Assembly: GCF_901709675.1 (NCBI RefSeq)
Contig: NC_051101.1
Coordinates: forward strand, 8,452,501-8,516,500
Length of the DNA stretch: 64,000 nucleotides
Direction of reading: 5' to 3'
From: Syngnathus acus
Lineage: Eukaryota > Chordata > Actinopteri > Syngnathiformes > Syngnathidae
Below are positions 37,548 through 50,917 of the stretch, one piece after another (within the stretch, counting starts at the first letter, position 1; every line of letters begins with the position of its first letter). Both the position numbers and the translations under genes were made by a program. The notes under the pieces are model-generated. The model saw only the letters and a program-made list of their open reading frames with translations. It had not been told where the DNA came from and did not search any database.

Positions 37548-39990
37548 TTGTCATTGTTTATAAATTATATAAGTCCTAGTTTTAGCCTGACCCCCTGCCC
37601 TCTCGTAAGCCCAATGGTCCTCCAGCGAACGCCCTCTTTGAGTGTCGTTTTCAAATATTAGTGAGGGGTGGAGCAAGAGTGTGGTGGAGGTGTGAAAAAT
37701 CCTTTTATGGTAGCGTGTGCATATTGCTGATATTTGCACACATTATTTTAAGGTGCATGTTACAAGGGGGTACTGATTCTGATAATAGTTTCAATGAAGG
37801 GAGTCAGCCAGGCACCTCAACACCTGCAAAATAAAAGTGCATTTCTGCATGGGAGCAGGAATCCATAGTAACTAGCACCAGAGGGAGACATTGCAGTACC
37901 TGCTAAATCTCAAGGAAGAGAGAGAAAGAGCTCGTTGAGCTGATAGTTCACAGTAGCCTCTCAGTTGTCCTTTGTGTGTGGTGCTTGGGGGTAGGTGATG
38001 TCAACCAGTGACAGGTAATTTGGTCTCAGTCGTGTCCTGTGGGACCAGCAGCACACATACACTTTGCTAACACATATACTTTTTCTAACTGATTGTACAT
38101 CAAGAGTGGGCTAGCAGCAAATGCCCAGGCATGTAAGTAAGGCCTATTGGTAGGGGCAGGGTTGCTACAAACACATGACACAAATCCGGGGCTTTTTTGT
38201 TGGTCACAGTTACTCTATGCTTACGTATGCAAGAATGAATCATACAAACAGTGTGCCTGAGGAAGCTTAGTCATGGGAGTGTTTTGAATTTGTGTATTTT
38301 GGAAGTCATCTGTGACATTTTTATTATTTTTAAAACACATTTTTCAAAAATTTTAAATGTAACTTTTTTATACAACCATCCATGAATTTTGCAGGATATA
38401 AGAAATGCAGTTATGCCTTTTGGTCCATTAGAAGCTTACAGTTAATGTGCAGGTCCTTTTGAATGATTGGCCATAAGTCCTAGTCACTGTAGTTTCTATC
38501 CCACAGCACATCTTACACATTGTACGCCATTGTGAGCAATGTGTTGTCAACATCCTATCATGCCTGGTCAGTGCTGCACTGGCCTCTCTGGACTGACAAA
38601 CTGCCTAGTTTGTCTGTCTGTCTGTCGCACTTCCACGTGGATACATGTTGCCAGGCGTGGCTGTCCATTTCTGGAGCAATTATTTTCCCTGCCAAGTGAC
38701 CTTTAACCTCTCCTCTCTTTGGGCAGTTGCTTAAATCCCATATGTACTGTAGTTATGTCACTTAAGTTTAGTACGGTCACCTCTGCTTCTGCCTGACTTG
38801 TGGTGGTTTTTGCTTTTTCTCAATACAATAATAATAATCATCATCATCGTCACATTTCATCAAACGATTGTGTAACTGAGGCAAGAATGCCACAAATGTT
38901 TTAACGTTTTATTTTTGCATGGTTCTATGTATGTCTGAATTGGATTGTATTTGTTGCCAAGCTTTGTTTAATGGCTGTATGTGTAAACTACGATTGCTAT
39001 TGATTGATTGATTGATTGATTGGCATTTATTTGCTTTCTGTGTTATACCTCCCAATTATCTCTCTCGGGCCAAGACCTCATACCCTCTATTGAAGAGAGA
39101 TAGCGGAGCGGTCCTGTGGAGGGTCATGCTCTCTGTATGGTTAAAAGCACTAGATAAGACACACGCACACAACCCCATATGCACACCCAAAACATCAGAT
39201 AGAAAAAGATACACACCCATTATCTTCATCTAACAAATACATCCCACCCATCACTCAGCGGGGCACAGGGCGAAGTCACACACAACAAATAGACCTTTGT
39301 TTGCACACTAATGAGTTCACAGGAGGCAAATGTTAAACCTCATGGGGTTAGACAGTACCTGCAGTGTTAAGCAGGGGTGAAATAGTGTATATATACGGCT
39401 CGCTGATGTTTTGGGCTTTGATGAAGTAACTTTATTACTCTATTTAAATGTACATTATGCATTACACACACACAACTGTATAGTATTAGATACATCTGTG
39501 CCGTCTAATGAGAGCTGCAGAAGATTTCATTTTTACAGTAACACAAACACTATTGACTTCCATATTGTCCCCCTTAATATTATGACAACAAAACTTGATT
39601 CATCGTCATCAGTTGATATGACTACAAGTCCAACTCCTGCAATAGCAAATCTGGTCATTATCGTTATTACACTATGATTGTTTTTAAATCAAAGTGTGAA
39701 TTCTGTCTACAGCATAAGTGTGTGAAATCCAAACAACACATCCACAAGGCGTTTGAATTAATGAAAATATGACATTGATTTTTTTTTTCTTTACTATAAC
39801 AGCTTGCACTTGTGTCTCTGTAGGATTTACTTTGTGTATGTATGTATTTATTTATCCTGAGGAACACTAATAAGGTCAGGTAAAACTATACCTCAGAGAA
39901 TGCCTTGTAGCTCACAATGGAAGGTGTTAAGGTCAGGGTTAGCTCTCATTTTATTGCTCACTAAATTCATCAAGTTATGGATCTTTTTTT

Positions 39991-40018
39991 GATGGATGGA
40001 TGGATGGATGGATGGATG
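39991..40018. repeat. (GATG)7 microsatellite
   Basis: Seven perfect GATG units. Confidence 0.95.
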
Positions 40019-40548
40019 TTTCAGAAGCATCCACACAAAGATGAGACAAGCGCTACTACGTACATTACTACATTATTCAACCTAGTTTTCCTTTCTCTTC
40101 ATGTCATTCTCTCATTTTCCCTTCTTCTGCTATTCCACACGCATCCTCAATTCCCTTGGCGGTAGCTGAGGTGCTTAGTGAGATGCTTCAAGGGAGACCA
40201 AGAGGAAGGAAGAATGCAAGACAAGAGAAAGAGAGAGCGGTAGGGTGAGGCGGTGATATGCAGTCTTGGCACCAGAGTGCATTGTTTTCTCTCTTTGCCA
40301 TGGTTCTTATTTTCACCATCTTGGCCCCCACACCCACTGCCTCACATTTGTTCTCATTTCGCTCACTATCCAACAGTCTGCCTTACTGTTAAGTGCTACG
40401 CATTAGACACATCAAAATGCAACTCGCTGATGTGTAACTAATGTTACGACACAATATGCAGCCACAAAGTCTTTGATCATAATTCCATTTAACATGGCAT
40501 ATAAAAAATGGAAAAATAAATTGGAAGAATGGAAGGTTTGTGGTGATT

Positions 40549-40577
40549 GTGTGTGTGTGGGGGGGGGGGGGGGGGGG
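40549..40577. repeat. (GT)5 then G19 homopolymer
   Basis: A short GT run leads into nineteen consecutive guanines (40559-40577). Such a run can form G-quadruplexes. Its complement gives spurious Pro-rich frames. Confidence 0.9.
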
Positions 40578-40771
40578 TACTCTGCGTGCACCATTAAGCA
40601 TTCTGCAAAATCTAATGAAAGTGGAAGATGCATTCAGCAATTTGACCTATCTTGAATGATTGTTATCTACAAATCATATAGCAGTTGTTGAGTTGTTGAG
40701 CTTTGTTGGCAAGGAGCATTAGCTTATAGATCAACCAGAATTTGACTGGAAGCCAGTGTTTGGGAGGGAGT

Positions 40772-40872
40772 TGTGTGTTTGTGTGTGTGTCTGCGCGTGT
40801 GTGTGTGTGTGTGTGTGGTGTCTGTGTTTAGTGTGTGTGCATGTGTTTAGTGTGTGTGCATGTGTGTGTATA
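40772..40872. repeat. Compound GT microsatellite
   Basis: About 100 bp of GT with interruptions, including two GTGTTTAGTGTGTGTGCAT-type higher-order units. Confidence 0.9.
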
Positions 40873-41120
40873 TTGCTGCTGCCAAGGTTTGGTCAGACTG
40901 TGAACCCTGGCAACTGAGTTCTGCACATTGCAGTCTGTCAAGTGAACTGCCAGGAAGCCTGAACAAGAGTCCATTGCAATTGTTCAGGCAGAAAGTAAGG
41001 AACGAGTGGGTGAGGCTCTCAGATACAGAGTCAGACAGTGAAGGCCTAAATTGGGAAGAAAAGATTAAATGGAAGGCAGATCTGAGAGCAGATTTCATGG
41101 GGGATTCATAAGAGATGGAG

Positions 41121-41142
41121 ATTATTATTATTATTATTATTA
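41121..41142. repeat. (ATT)7 microsatellite
   Basis: Seven perfect ATT units on the plus strand. Confidence 0.95.
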
Positions 41143-41319
41143 GGTAAAGTATGTTTTTGAGAGAGCTGCAAGGCATGATGGAATTAGAGCTACAAAAAAT
41201 TGAAGAAATGTAATAAAACATGCTTCAATGTGATGGATGACAAGGCACTAAGAAATGCATAAGATGGTGAGATAACATAATCACAATCAAAGGTATGTTT
41301 TACCTTTTACTGAAAGATT

Positions 41320-41525
41320 TTGTATTCGATTCTTCCTGTTGAAACTGCCGAGTTAAAAATTGGACCTACATGGGAAGTTGGGTTAATTTGCCCAAACTTT
41401 TGGTTGTTTGGCCAAATAAAAACATTTTATTGGATTGTGTGTACAATGGGTTGTTTTGTACAAAACAGTCAATTTTTTTTTAACCCCAATGAAGTTGTTT
41501 TTAACCCAGGATTTTTAAGGGTGTC
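41320..41525. mobile_element. AACCCA/TTGGGTT-rich short element, degraded
   Basis: GGGTTAATTTGCCCAAAC, an internal TGGGTTGTTTTG stretch, and a right end AACCCAGGATTTTTAAGGGT resemble a teleost miniature element that I remember as built of TTGGGTT motifs. The left end is poorly preserved, so class and borders are uncertain. Confidence 0.35.
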
Positions 41526-41529
41526 GTTT

Positions 41530-44500
41530 TACCATTGCCAATCGTCTTATAATGCACTCAATTAAAAACCTAACCTGGAGGCCAGCTTGTGTGGAATCTG
41601 TAATGTTAAGTTAAATTATTTCAAAAATCTTATTCAGAGAATTGAATTGCCCTGAACATCCTTTGTAAGACTTGAGCCTCTGATGCTCCTCTGGGTGAAC
41701 TGCTGGATCAGACATTTTACAAGTCAGACTCTCTGTGACAGGAACCCATATGTGAGTACAAGGTGAAACTATTCCTCCCACATGGTGCACAGCAGCAATG
41801 ACAGGTTAAGTAGCCACAGAGGATTCAATTATATGCCGCTCTTACCCAACGGATAGATGGCTGTCTTTGTATTGACCAGTCTTAAGGCAGAGGAATGAAC
41901 TATTCATCATTCCCATATATGTGTGCATGCATACTGTGTGTGAAGACAGACAAAACCCTTTGAATTTAACCCGTTGGTTCCTTACATTTAAATAAATCAA
42001 TCATTAAACATCGTGCTGTGACTATGTAAAAGATGTTAGAGTTGTCATCATATCAGAAATCATATAACAAAAATTCTTGTAGCTTTGACGTGTCATATTT
42101 AGTTTACATTTTAGGCATTGTAAATTTGTATTCAGGCCCGAAGTTATTGTTGGGCCAATGAATACTGCATTTTCTGTTAGTTTTGTGATGACTGAGCAAC
42201 ATATGTCATTCTATATATGCCCCATATTGTCTTTATTTATCAACCAATTTCTACGGTCATGTTATTTTAGATTCCCGCTTCTGCTCTGTCTTTACTTTTT
42301 TCTCACGATATCGCTCTTTCTTAGACGCATCAGTAGTTGTTTTCCGGGTCTTGCTGGTTGATGGTTCCCTCCCTCCACATGGCCTATGATCATTTATTGA
42401 TGACAGGAAAAGAGAGGGAAGCCTTCCCAGCTGCTTGTGCCTGGCACCCTGGTACAAACACACACACATACAAAGTCAGTCGCATTGTTTTCATCACCTC
42501 CGAGGACAATGCATTGGCTAGCACTCATGTCCTGCAAAACTTCCTCAGACGTGGAATGACACACATTGAGAATTGTTGTGAGATGCAAAGCAGTACACAT
42601 ACAAATGCGGGAAGAAGAAAATCTAGTCTCAGGCCATCAAAAATGCCAGTTTGACTCCCTGGTGTTTTGTTTTGCAGTGTCACATATTTCTCTACCATCT
42701 CTGCTTGTCAGGTTGAATTCTGTGCTGCACTTTTGCACCCGTTCCCCCCATCTGCCGCTTTACCTGCCTCCAGCACTATTTCACATCCTGCTGTGGTGCT
42801 ACTGACTCCGTCAAACAGACGAAGACAGGAAAGGCACCTGTGTGGAGGGAAAGAGGAAGTTAATGCTTGAAGGGAGTGTGTGAAATCAACAAAACCTACG
42901 TATGTAGTACACAAAATAGATAAAAATTGGGACGTATCGAAAGACGGGACTGGCTCATACTTGGCGACATGATCTGGTTGTGAATGGCACACGTTGGTAC
43001 ATTTTTTCACTCCTGGGTCATCGCTTATACTCAAAACCTATTGATATGGTATGCTGCGAAAACAGCAGGGACGGAGCAAAGAAAGATGAGCAGTATCTCA
43101 GCACATGTCCCTGTGATATAAAGGCCGGTGTAAACACACATGTCCTTCCTGTAACGGTGTCATAAATAGCCTGAACCATGCATGTTGCCACTTTGAAGTT
43201 ACACATGGGATACAGCTGTGACATACAGCTGGCTTCGGCTGAGCTACCCCAAGAGATGCGTGAAAACGCATGCATGCGCACACACGCACGTGCACACAAG
43301 CATGTGAATACATTCCCTCATATATCACACACACAACAACAACAACCTCTCTATTACCCCAGAGGTGCTGTTAGAGCTAACACACAAAGTTACACACCAG
43401 AAGGTTCATCCTAACTCTGCAGCCTGAAGGAAGGAATAAGAAATGTGTGAGTGTGTGTGTGCACGTGTGTGTGTTTAAGACAAAATAATTGCACTTGACA
43501 TTCATGCAAATCTCTTTCACCGTGTCTGCAAATGTACCTGTAGGTGGCATCATTATCACATGTGAAGGAGTTATTGGGTGTTAGTCAGAGAGAATTACAA
43601 CAGAATTTGCTCTGTGATCATTCATGTAAAATATGAGTCTGCTTAACACAAAACGCCAGAATTATTCTTTAAGAGTGAGCTATACATATTTTTTCCATTG
43701 CTAGATACCATAACAAATCAACAAGGCTCCATAAATTTGAAAATGAGATGAAATATAATTATTAAAGACAATCAGCCTCAATAAAAGCCCTGTTCTGAAA
43801 CCTGCATTACACGTCAAGGTAATTACTATTTGTGTATGTGTGCACGCACACACACGAGAATATTAGGGCCCGAAGACAGGTTGACAGCACAGACATCTCT
43901 TTAGAGTTTAATCCCCTCATAGGTCACTATGAGTCATGGTGAGGCACAATTGTTGGTGCACATAAAACGGGAGAATTTCACGTCACAAATCGGTCTTTAT
44001 ATGTCTGCATGCAAGCTATGGTATGTACAAGATTTATACAGGCAGACAAGCCATATTTACTCTACATTATATGGACAAATCCCCTGAAATTAAGAATTTG
44101 TGTTTCTTGGATGTCTGGAGAGATCCCATATCATTCTGTTTTAAGACCATAGAAACCTAACATATTAGTTTGCGTTGACTGTGCTAGTATGATGTTTTGT
44201 TCTGAACCGCAAAGATAGAATAATCATCATGTTGAACTTGGCAGGAGGGATGCTTTATAACGATTTTGTGCCTGAACACTCCTTGCTGATGGTGTAATTT
44301 TGATCAGTTCATTATCACTTCTACAATACAATAATAGTAAGTAGAGCTTTAATCCTGCACTATTATAACTAAAACATGAGACCAAGCCAAAAAAAATATA
44401 TCACAGATGCATTAATGTTGAGGCAGAGGAATATGAGCAAACAATGAATCATTTCTTTATCAATGAGCCAGCAGGAGGAGCTGTTTCACACAAGATGAAC

Positions 44501-45912
44501 AAAGCAATTGTGAGGCCTGACTGCAGTTTTGTTATGTCACTTGAAAACATGGGATCACTTGCATTACTGGTAGCATCATGTTATATTCGTTTTTGTATTC
44601 CTGAGTTTATCTTAACCTCGCCTTTTGGACTTTTTGTCATTAAAGACTATTTGATTTTGATTTGTTGTGTAGATATGTACAGTTTTGTTTCCTAAGCTTC
44701 AGTTCACACTCCAAATAGAGAGCTGCCCTGACCCTCAAGCCCCCAATTTGAGTTCTAGAATGCAAAAGTGGCTGATACAAGAGGTGGTAGAGTCCATGTG
44801 AAGGATTAAAAGAGAGTGGTGAGAGAATGTGCCCAGTTAATCAGAGTAGTTAGCATAATACCAAAATGATTTATTCACACATTTGCAGATTTATGTAAGT
44901 CTTAATACACTGTTTATTGGCTTCATTCCATCTGAGTATCCAGTCAGGTGTGATTTAACCTTGTATTTCTAAATTTACAGACAAGGCATTACCTTCTAAT
45001 GCAATGCCCCTAATTTAATGATACCATTAAAAATGCAAAGGACCAGCTGTTTAGCTATTTACATGTTCCATAAATGGTTGCTTTAAGGATATTGTGTGAC
45101 ATTATCCACACCTTAATCTTTCTTCTCACCACATGGACATCATGTGGTTCTGTCAATGACTGTTGGTGAGGGTGCCAGCTCACACAATTATGTGTGGTTT
45201 TGGAGCGGGTTCACATTGCGGGGGTAAGAAAGGAATCGTTTATGGTGTTTTGGGAGCAGCCGGAATGCTACGGCTGCAATGTTCCGGATAACCATTAATA
45301 TTGCAGTAATCTGTCTAGGACATTAGTCACAAGACTGTGAAGCCACTGCTGTATTTGTGATGATGGTTTATGTTTGCACATTGGGGAAAAAAAATGCAAT
45401 CACAAAAGGTGAAAACTTTTTCTCACTCCAATCTACGTACGGCCCCATACAGTTTGCATAAAGAAAAAAAAAATCAGTTAACATGCTTGATAAAAAGAAA
45501 AGAGAAGGAGCTGATATATTTATTCAGACACCCAATTTCAATGAGGGACAAGCAACCAATTTAAAATAATGTGATTTCAGTGTAAGGGTAATTTCATTTC
45601 ATATTCAAGTACACTTGAAAGTATATTTAGGTTTAAAGTACCATAGAAGCATCTCTCTGTGGTGAGAAAATCATACCAAAATGCAAATTTGTAGTTTAGT
45701 CCATGCACAAAAACATATATTTTATAAATATATTATGTATTTGATATTCAACAGGATATAGAGTGTATAGGACTAATAAAATAAAATAAAACTGTATAAA
45801 CACTATATTAAGGGTCCTCAATTTCCTGTTGAATAACAAATATAGTCCTGAATAAAAGAAAATAATCTTTGGAGGACATTTACCAGGACGTCAAACAATG
45901 TTTTATACTCAC
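41530..45912. other. No gene supported
   Basis: AT-rich DNA with CA and GT microsatellites (about 42,458-42,470; 43,444-43,474; 43,843-43,856). A short overlapping set of frames at 42.3-43.4 kb has no splice or motif support. Confidence 0.4.
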
Positions 45913-46101
45913 ATCTACAGATAGAGAGCAGTTGTCCAAATGGATCGCACATGCAGGGAATCTCAGTAAATAACTTTCTGATCACAGATTTCAGTTTCAC
46001 AGGTTTCATTCTGTCTGGTACAGATGGTTTCACGCAGTTCTTGAACCTATTTCTTTCAGGGAGATATGACCAAAGCCAAGACAACAAACCCAATAGTGTG
46101 A
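45913..46101 (-). other. Exon-like sequence, 189 nt, possible membrane-proximal segment
   Basis: On the minus strand a good acceptor (CCTCTGCTCTATAG) and a donor (AGAT|GTGAGT) bound an open frame of 62 codons in phase 1-1. It begins with a hydrophobic stretch, TLLGLLSWLWSYL, and continues ERNRFKNCVKPSVPDRMKP. A hydrophobic run followed by basic residues and a P-S-V-P-D box is reminiscent of the transmembrane and box 1 region of type I cytokine receptors. The hydrophobic part is short, no WSXWS exon was found, and the best downstream acceptor (AG at about 45,839-45,838) would create a TGA at the junction. It could equally be chance. Confidence 0.2.
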
Positions 46102-46234
46102 CTATAGAGCAGAGGTTTTGGTTAGAAGCATTGCCTATCTATACATCGTCCTCTAAGTGAGTTAGTCTTTTATGTTGCGCAATTATTGCTAAAAATAATG
46201 ATGGCTTAACCAATCATGATAATGATGCATGTGA

Positions 46235-46550
46235 ACCTCGCCTCATCCTTGCTCACAAACAACTGAGCCTTAGGGGGATGCTGCTTTTACAGTCAGTATC
46301 ACAACATGCACCTGTTTCCAATGAACTTGTTCACCTGTGGAATGTTCCAAACAGGTTCCTCGACATTCTCAGTCTTTTGTTGACCCTGTCCCAGCGTATT
46401 CAGAATGTTTTGCAGGGATCAAACGCAAAATTAGAAAACTTGTTCTTCAGTTTGACCATAAAATATTATGTCTTAATTAAATACGTAAAGGTTCAAAAGG
46501 ATTTGCTATTGTTTTAATTAGCTTTTACACAATTTAATTAGACTTGGGCC
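46235..46550 (+). mobile_element. Tc1-like element, 3' terminal fragment (family A)
   Basis: The phrases CACCTGTTTCCAATGAAC, CACCTGTGGAATGTTCCAAA, GTTTTGCAGGGATCAAACGC and AAAAGGATTTGC occur in order. They match the 3' non-coding end of a teleost Tc1-like element that I remember. The end near 46,540 is decayed. This is probably the same family as the 6.4-kb fossil; 40 kb apart, they are separate insertions. No transposase coding remains here. Confidence 0.7.
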
Positions 46551-47371
46551 ATTTTTTTATGTATATAGTCTGATTTTATGGCTACTCAAAGAAAGTGTGT
46601 ACTGTCAATATAAGTAGGAGTTAAAATGCACTAAAAACATATTCAGTCACATGTCCAGAGGTTCCAATATGAGAGAATTGTTCGATGTTGATAACTTGCA
46701 TAATGACTGCTTCAATATCAAATGGTTAATGCCATATTTCTGCATGACATTTTGCTTGCTAAATATTCACCATCCCGGATTTGGAGAGCTTAACCTTCTA
46801 TATGAATATGAGGTTATTGAAAAATGCATTGCAACCTCCAGTCAGAAACCAGATATTAACTAATAAAAAAATAAAAAAAACTCGAATCAAAACAGAAACT
46901 TTAGTTTTAATCAAAAAAAGCCCTCATTACATATTCCCCTCCATAGCTGATGGTGATGTTTCTCCAAATGTAATTAAACTCGCGCCTGTGAGGATAAAAA
47001 AATAAGCTTGTTAATACGTCCTGAGTGTAATGAAAAAAAATAAAGACAGAGTAAAGTACACACAAGCACTGCCTCCCATTTATTGCTTCAGAAGTAATAT
47101 TCCATCTAATAAGCTGTAGACGTGAAAACATACGGCAGCCTATCATTACAATAAACCCACCTGGCAATTGAAGGTTAGATTGAAGCCGAAGAAAACTTGG
47201 TAGCAAGAATAAGAAAAAAGAAACTTAGTCTTAGTGCACCTTATAATTTAAAGATGAAGCTGTCAGTTATTATCAAAGGAACAGTTATGCTTTTGTAATA
47301 GGACGATGGTGGTGAAAGAAAAAGATTACGCACTGTAAATCACAGAAAAGAAGTGAAGTTGGCAGACTCAC

Positions 47372-47576
47372 AGCCTTATCAGGAACCACTGTGGAGACTT
47401 CTGAGTACATTTGTCCAGCATTACAGTTTTCAGTGCCATGACACTTGGAGATGATCACTTGTATCCACGTAGATGGCGGAGCAGAAGTATTGGTTCTCCT
47501 TATAGAGCTCTTAATCGTTGTATTTCTGTTTAAATTATATTTTGACTCATGGATGTATAAAGTGCATGTTGACAAA
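47372..47576 (-). other. Exon-like sequence, 205 nt, cysteine-containing, unrecognised
   Basis: On the minus strand, acceptor CATTCCTTGCAG and donor AAGGCT|GTGAGT enclose 68 open codons after one base. The translation includes STCTLYIHESKYN, STWIQVIISKCHGTENCNAG and EVSTVVPDK, with three cysteines and one N-glycosylation sequon (NTT), which suggests an extracellular domain. I cannot name the family. The exon lies upstream of, and on the same strand as, the exon-like sequence at 45.9-46.1 kb, but no complete gene could be assembled between them. Confidence 0.2.
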
Positions 47577-48060
47577 CTGCAAGGAATGCTCAGTAATTAA
47601 AAAAAGACAGCAAGTGATTAAAGTTTTAGGTTTTACAAACAAATGACAAATTATTTTCCCACTTCACAAAATAAACTACTTTCTATCGCCAAAGTACTGT
47701 AATTCCCTAGCTACCATGAATAAGAACCATGTAATATTTGTGACTATTTCAGCTTCAGTTGCATTAGAGCATTTAAATCATCCGATTTTGAGTTAGCACA
47801 TTAAGAGCAAGCCAATTACTCAGCCTGTGCATTCATAACCTCTAACTGGAATGGTTTAATTTAACACTCACAAAGTTCATTCAAGTTGACGTTTAAATGG
47901 AGGATAAAAAGATATATACTCTATAAAGGAATTGAAGCATCAACATGGTCAGACTACAGAAAACCCGGATGAGTAAATAAACAAAAATTCCAATTAAAAA
48001 CACTCCAGCACTGCATACAGCTCATCATTGTTTATGAGGGTGCATTTAGTCAAACATCAA

Positions 48061-48066
48061 CACGCA

Positions 48067-48104
<38 letters not shown>

Positions 48105-48134
48105 CACACGTACACACACACGTACACACACACG
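48061..48134. repeat. (CA)n microsatellite with CGTA interruptions
   Basis: About 74 bp of CA; the right half has a higher-order unit, CACACACACGTA, repeated three times. Confidence 0.95.
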
Positions 48135-49256
48135 TTGACACCAACACACTGGTGATACTCCTTTGCATTTGAGCAGAAATGCAAAAAAATGAAGCAGGGA
48201 AACAATTTCTTCAGGAGTCCTCACTGTGAGAAACTCTGAGGTCTGCTACAGAGAGAGGGAATCATAATGACCATTGTAGTTATTGCCTGAGTGTTTGTGT
48301 ATGGAATAGCAAGAAAATGTGTGTGTGTGTATGTGTGCTCCATGCATCACCTCTAGGCTCAACTGATGAGCTCATTACTTTTGCTCTCAGAACCCCCTGC
48401 AGTCTCTGGAGCTGCAACACACACCGGAGCTCCCCATGTGTGCTTGCCGTTATGTGTCAATGTGTGTTGTGTGCGCATACTTGTGTGTGCGTTTGTGTGG
48501 GTCAACATGGCCTTTACTTTGGAGTTGTGCCTCTGAACTATTTATTGTAAAAGCAAAAGGCCTCAACAGAGATGTGAGAGAAAAATGAGTGAGGGAAATG
48601 TGATGTCAGAAAAGATAGGTGAGGGGAGATGAGTAAGGCGTATGCACGTGAGAATAATCAAAATAAATCCAGTTTCATGACAGCACCAGAATTGACTCAT
48701 TACAAATAAAAAGCTTTTACACTATTACTTTGATTAAATTAATACCTCATAAAAAAATGGTAGACAAGTACTTTATTAAGCATTCTGTGCATAGTACAAG
48801 TGGCTGAGCGAGAAGCATCTTCAAATATTTGATGAGATTAGACATGTATTCTAACAACGATGTGGTGAAAATGTACAGAATTTGTTTTTTGGGGGGCTAT
48901 GAAAGTGGAACTTTGTGTACATGTCTTTCTCTAGCCAACAGCTGGAACTACAAGCCCCATTTACAAGATTCCGATCAGTGGTGTTGCAGCAGAGTTTATG
49001 TGCTGAAAAGTAGAGGAAAATAAAGTAAGATACCATCTGAACTAAAAACAAACCTACTAAAATGACCACAAAGCAAGGCTATTATCGGGCTGCTTAATGC
49101 TCTGAAAACACGCCAAGAGTAATAACGTATTGTGATTTCTGAAATTATAGTACGTACGTTTTTAGCATGTGTGACTCTGCCTACTTATTCAGGGTTCATC
49201 GAAAGGAAAAACAGAAGACGAGGGGGGAAATGTTGGATGTAGAAATGATTACTTCA

Positions 49257-49381
49257 TACTAGGGTTAGGGTTTCAAAGTAGGGATTAAAGCTAGGGTTAG
49301 GGTTTCAAACTCGGGTGAGGGTTTCAAACTAGGATTTCATACTAGGGTTAGGGTTTCAAAGAAGGGTTTAAAGCTCGGGTT
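49257..49381. repeat. TTAGGG-like tandem array
   Basis: Six or seven units of about 17-20 bp on the pattern ACTAGGGTTAGGGTTTCAAA, several containing two telomere-type GGGTTA repeats, with substitutions and truncations. Confidence 0.85.
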
Positions 49382-49485
49382 ATCTTGGCTTTTACCGTTA
49401 ACATTAAAAGCGTAAAAAAGCAAACTGTAAAGCAGCAGAGAAAAGGAGGACTTTCAGTGTAATATATAATTCTTAATATATTTCA

Positions 49486-49534
49486 CCCCGCAAACCTCGT
49501 GAGGGTAAACTGTTCCCATAATGGATGGATGGAT
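49486..49534 (+). mobile_element. SINE-like 3' tail fragment
   Basis: CCCCGCAAACCTCGTGAGGG, then an AATGGATGGATGGAT tail. It resembles the end of the common teleost repeat recalled as CGACCCTCGTGAGGATAAGC followed by AAATGGATGG. Confidence 0.5.
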
Positions 49535-50889
49535 AATATATGTCATGTCATATACTATCTACACATCTATATATCTATATCTACATATATACAGCTGTGT
49601 ACACTTTTTATTTCTGGGATACACTATGACAAGCAGTGATAAAAACTGTGTATTCACTGAAAAACCTGTATATGTTACGAAATGAAAATATGTCATTTAA
49701 AAATCTGAAATAGAATTGGACAAGACTAATGTATGAGTCGAGGAAAATCAACTGGATATAAAAGAGGAGAGGAGCAATAGAGGAAAAACAAATATTACAC
49801 AAAATAGGCTGAGGCAGCAGAGACATAAAAATGAAATGTGAAATCGTAATGGAGGCTTGATTGGGGGGAGATAACATGACACAATGAGACTGAGAGGAAG
49901 AAAATATATATGACATTCCCTGACAAGACACACACACATGCATGCCCTCATAAACAATTTAACTATATATAGAACACACACTCTTCACTTATTCCACACC
50001 ATATGCTTGTCCTATTTGCTTATGCTCTCACATGCAAGCGGTGCTGTGGCTATAATTTAACAATAATTTGTTCCTGCTGTTTCATATGTCTGCATCCTAT
50101 TGCTACCCATATGGACATGCAGTGTGGCATTCAGTTTCCATATAGTACTGTGTCAATTTCCAACATCTCTATCAGATAATATTCGGGACAATCTCACATG
50201 ATATTCGACTGACGCTCTGTTTTTCTCATAGCATTGTGCTTTTCTGATTACCATCACAGGCAATATGGAGCACTGCAATTCTCTTGCAAATTTTGCATGT
50301 ATAAGACTGCATTATGCTTTTATTGGTGAATGACAACATTTCTAGCACAAGGACAACAAGAGGCATGAAAATGAAGGCACTGTTGTCCAGAGTTTAGTAG
50401 AGTAGGTATTAAGTATAGTATAAATCATTTTGGCTTCCATTGCAACCTTCTGAGCTGCATGTTTGACTTTGAAGAGTAAAAGATTATCTTAAAAATAAAT
50501 ACTGGTCCAATGTATGCTCATGGTTTGGGTAATTGCTCAATATGAACAATGTCGGGTTTTTGCAGGAATTTGATGCGTTCACAATAGAGCTCGACCAAAC
50601 ATTAACTTCATAGCTATCACACAATAGATAATAAATGAGTCAAAATCCCAACATGGCAATGACATCAATTAACTATGAAACCTCCTAGCAAAAATGATGG
50701 CTGATTATGTGATCAGTCTGACGTGCATGATTTCCATATAAAGACTCAGAGCCATTGTAACATTCCGTGGAAGGAACTGGCCGGATATACACTTGCAACA
50801 ACACAAAGGTAGTGATGAAAATTGCCTTCAGGCTGCGCTGTAGGAGTGAACAACAGAGGAAGCCTCAATTTTACAAAAACATCAGTGGG

Positions 50890-50917
50890 CACACACACAC
50901 ACACACACACACACAAA
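50890..50917. repeat. (CA)14 microsatellite
   Basis: A perfect CA run of about 28 bp. Confidence 0.95.

Larger units (their letters stand above)
36430..40545. other. No gene supported; repeats and simple sequence
   Basis: Contains a SINE-like fragment at 37490-37547, a GTCT run at 38610-38626, ATT/ATC triplets at about 38,826-38,852, (ATTG)n at 39001-39022 and (GATG)7 at 39991-40018. No exon with a paired splice site and motif was identified. Confidence 0.4.

Noticed and set aside
46907-47206. 99-codon minus-strand frame with REFNYIWRNITISYGGEY
   Set aside because: It has an acceptor-like tract inside, but no frame-compatible join to the neighbouring exon-like sequences, and no family is recognised.
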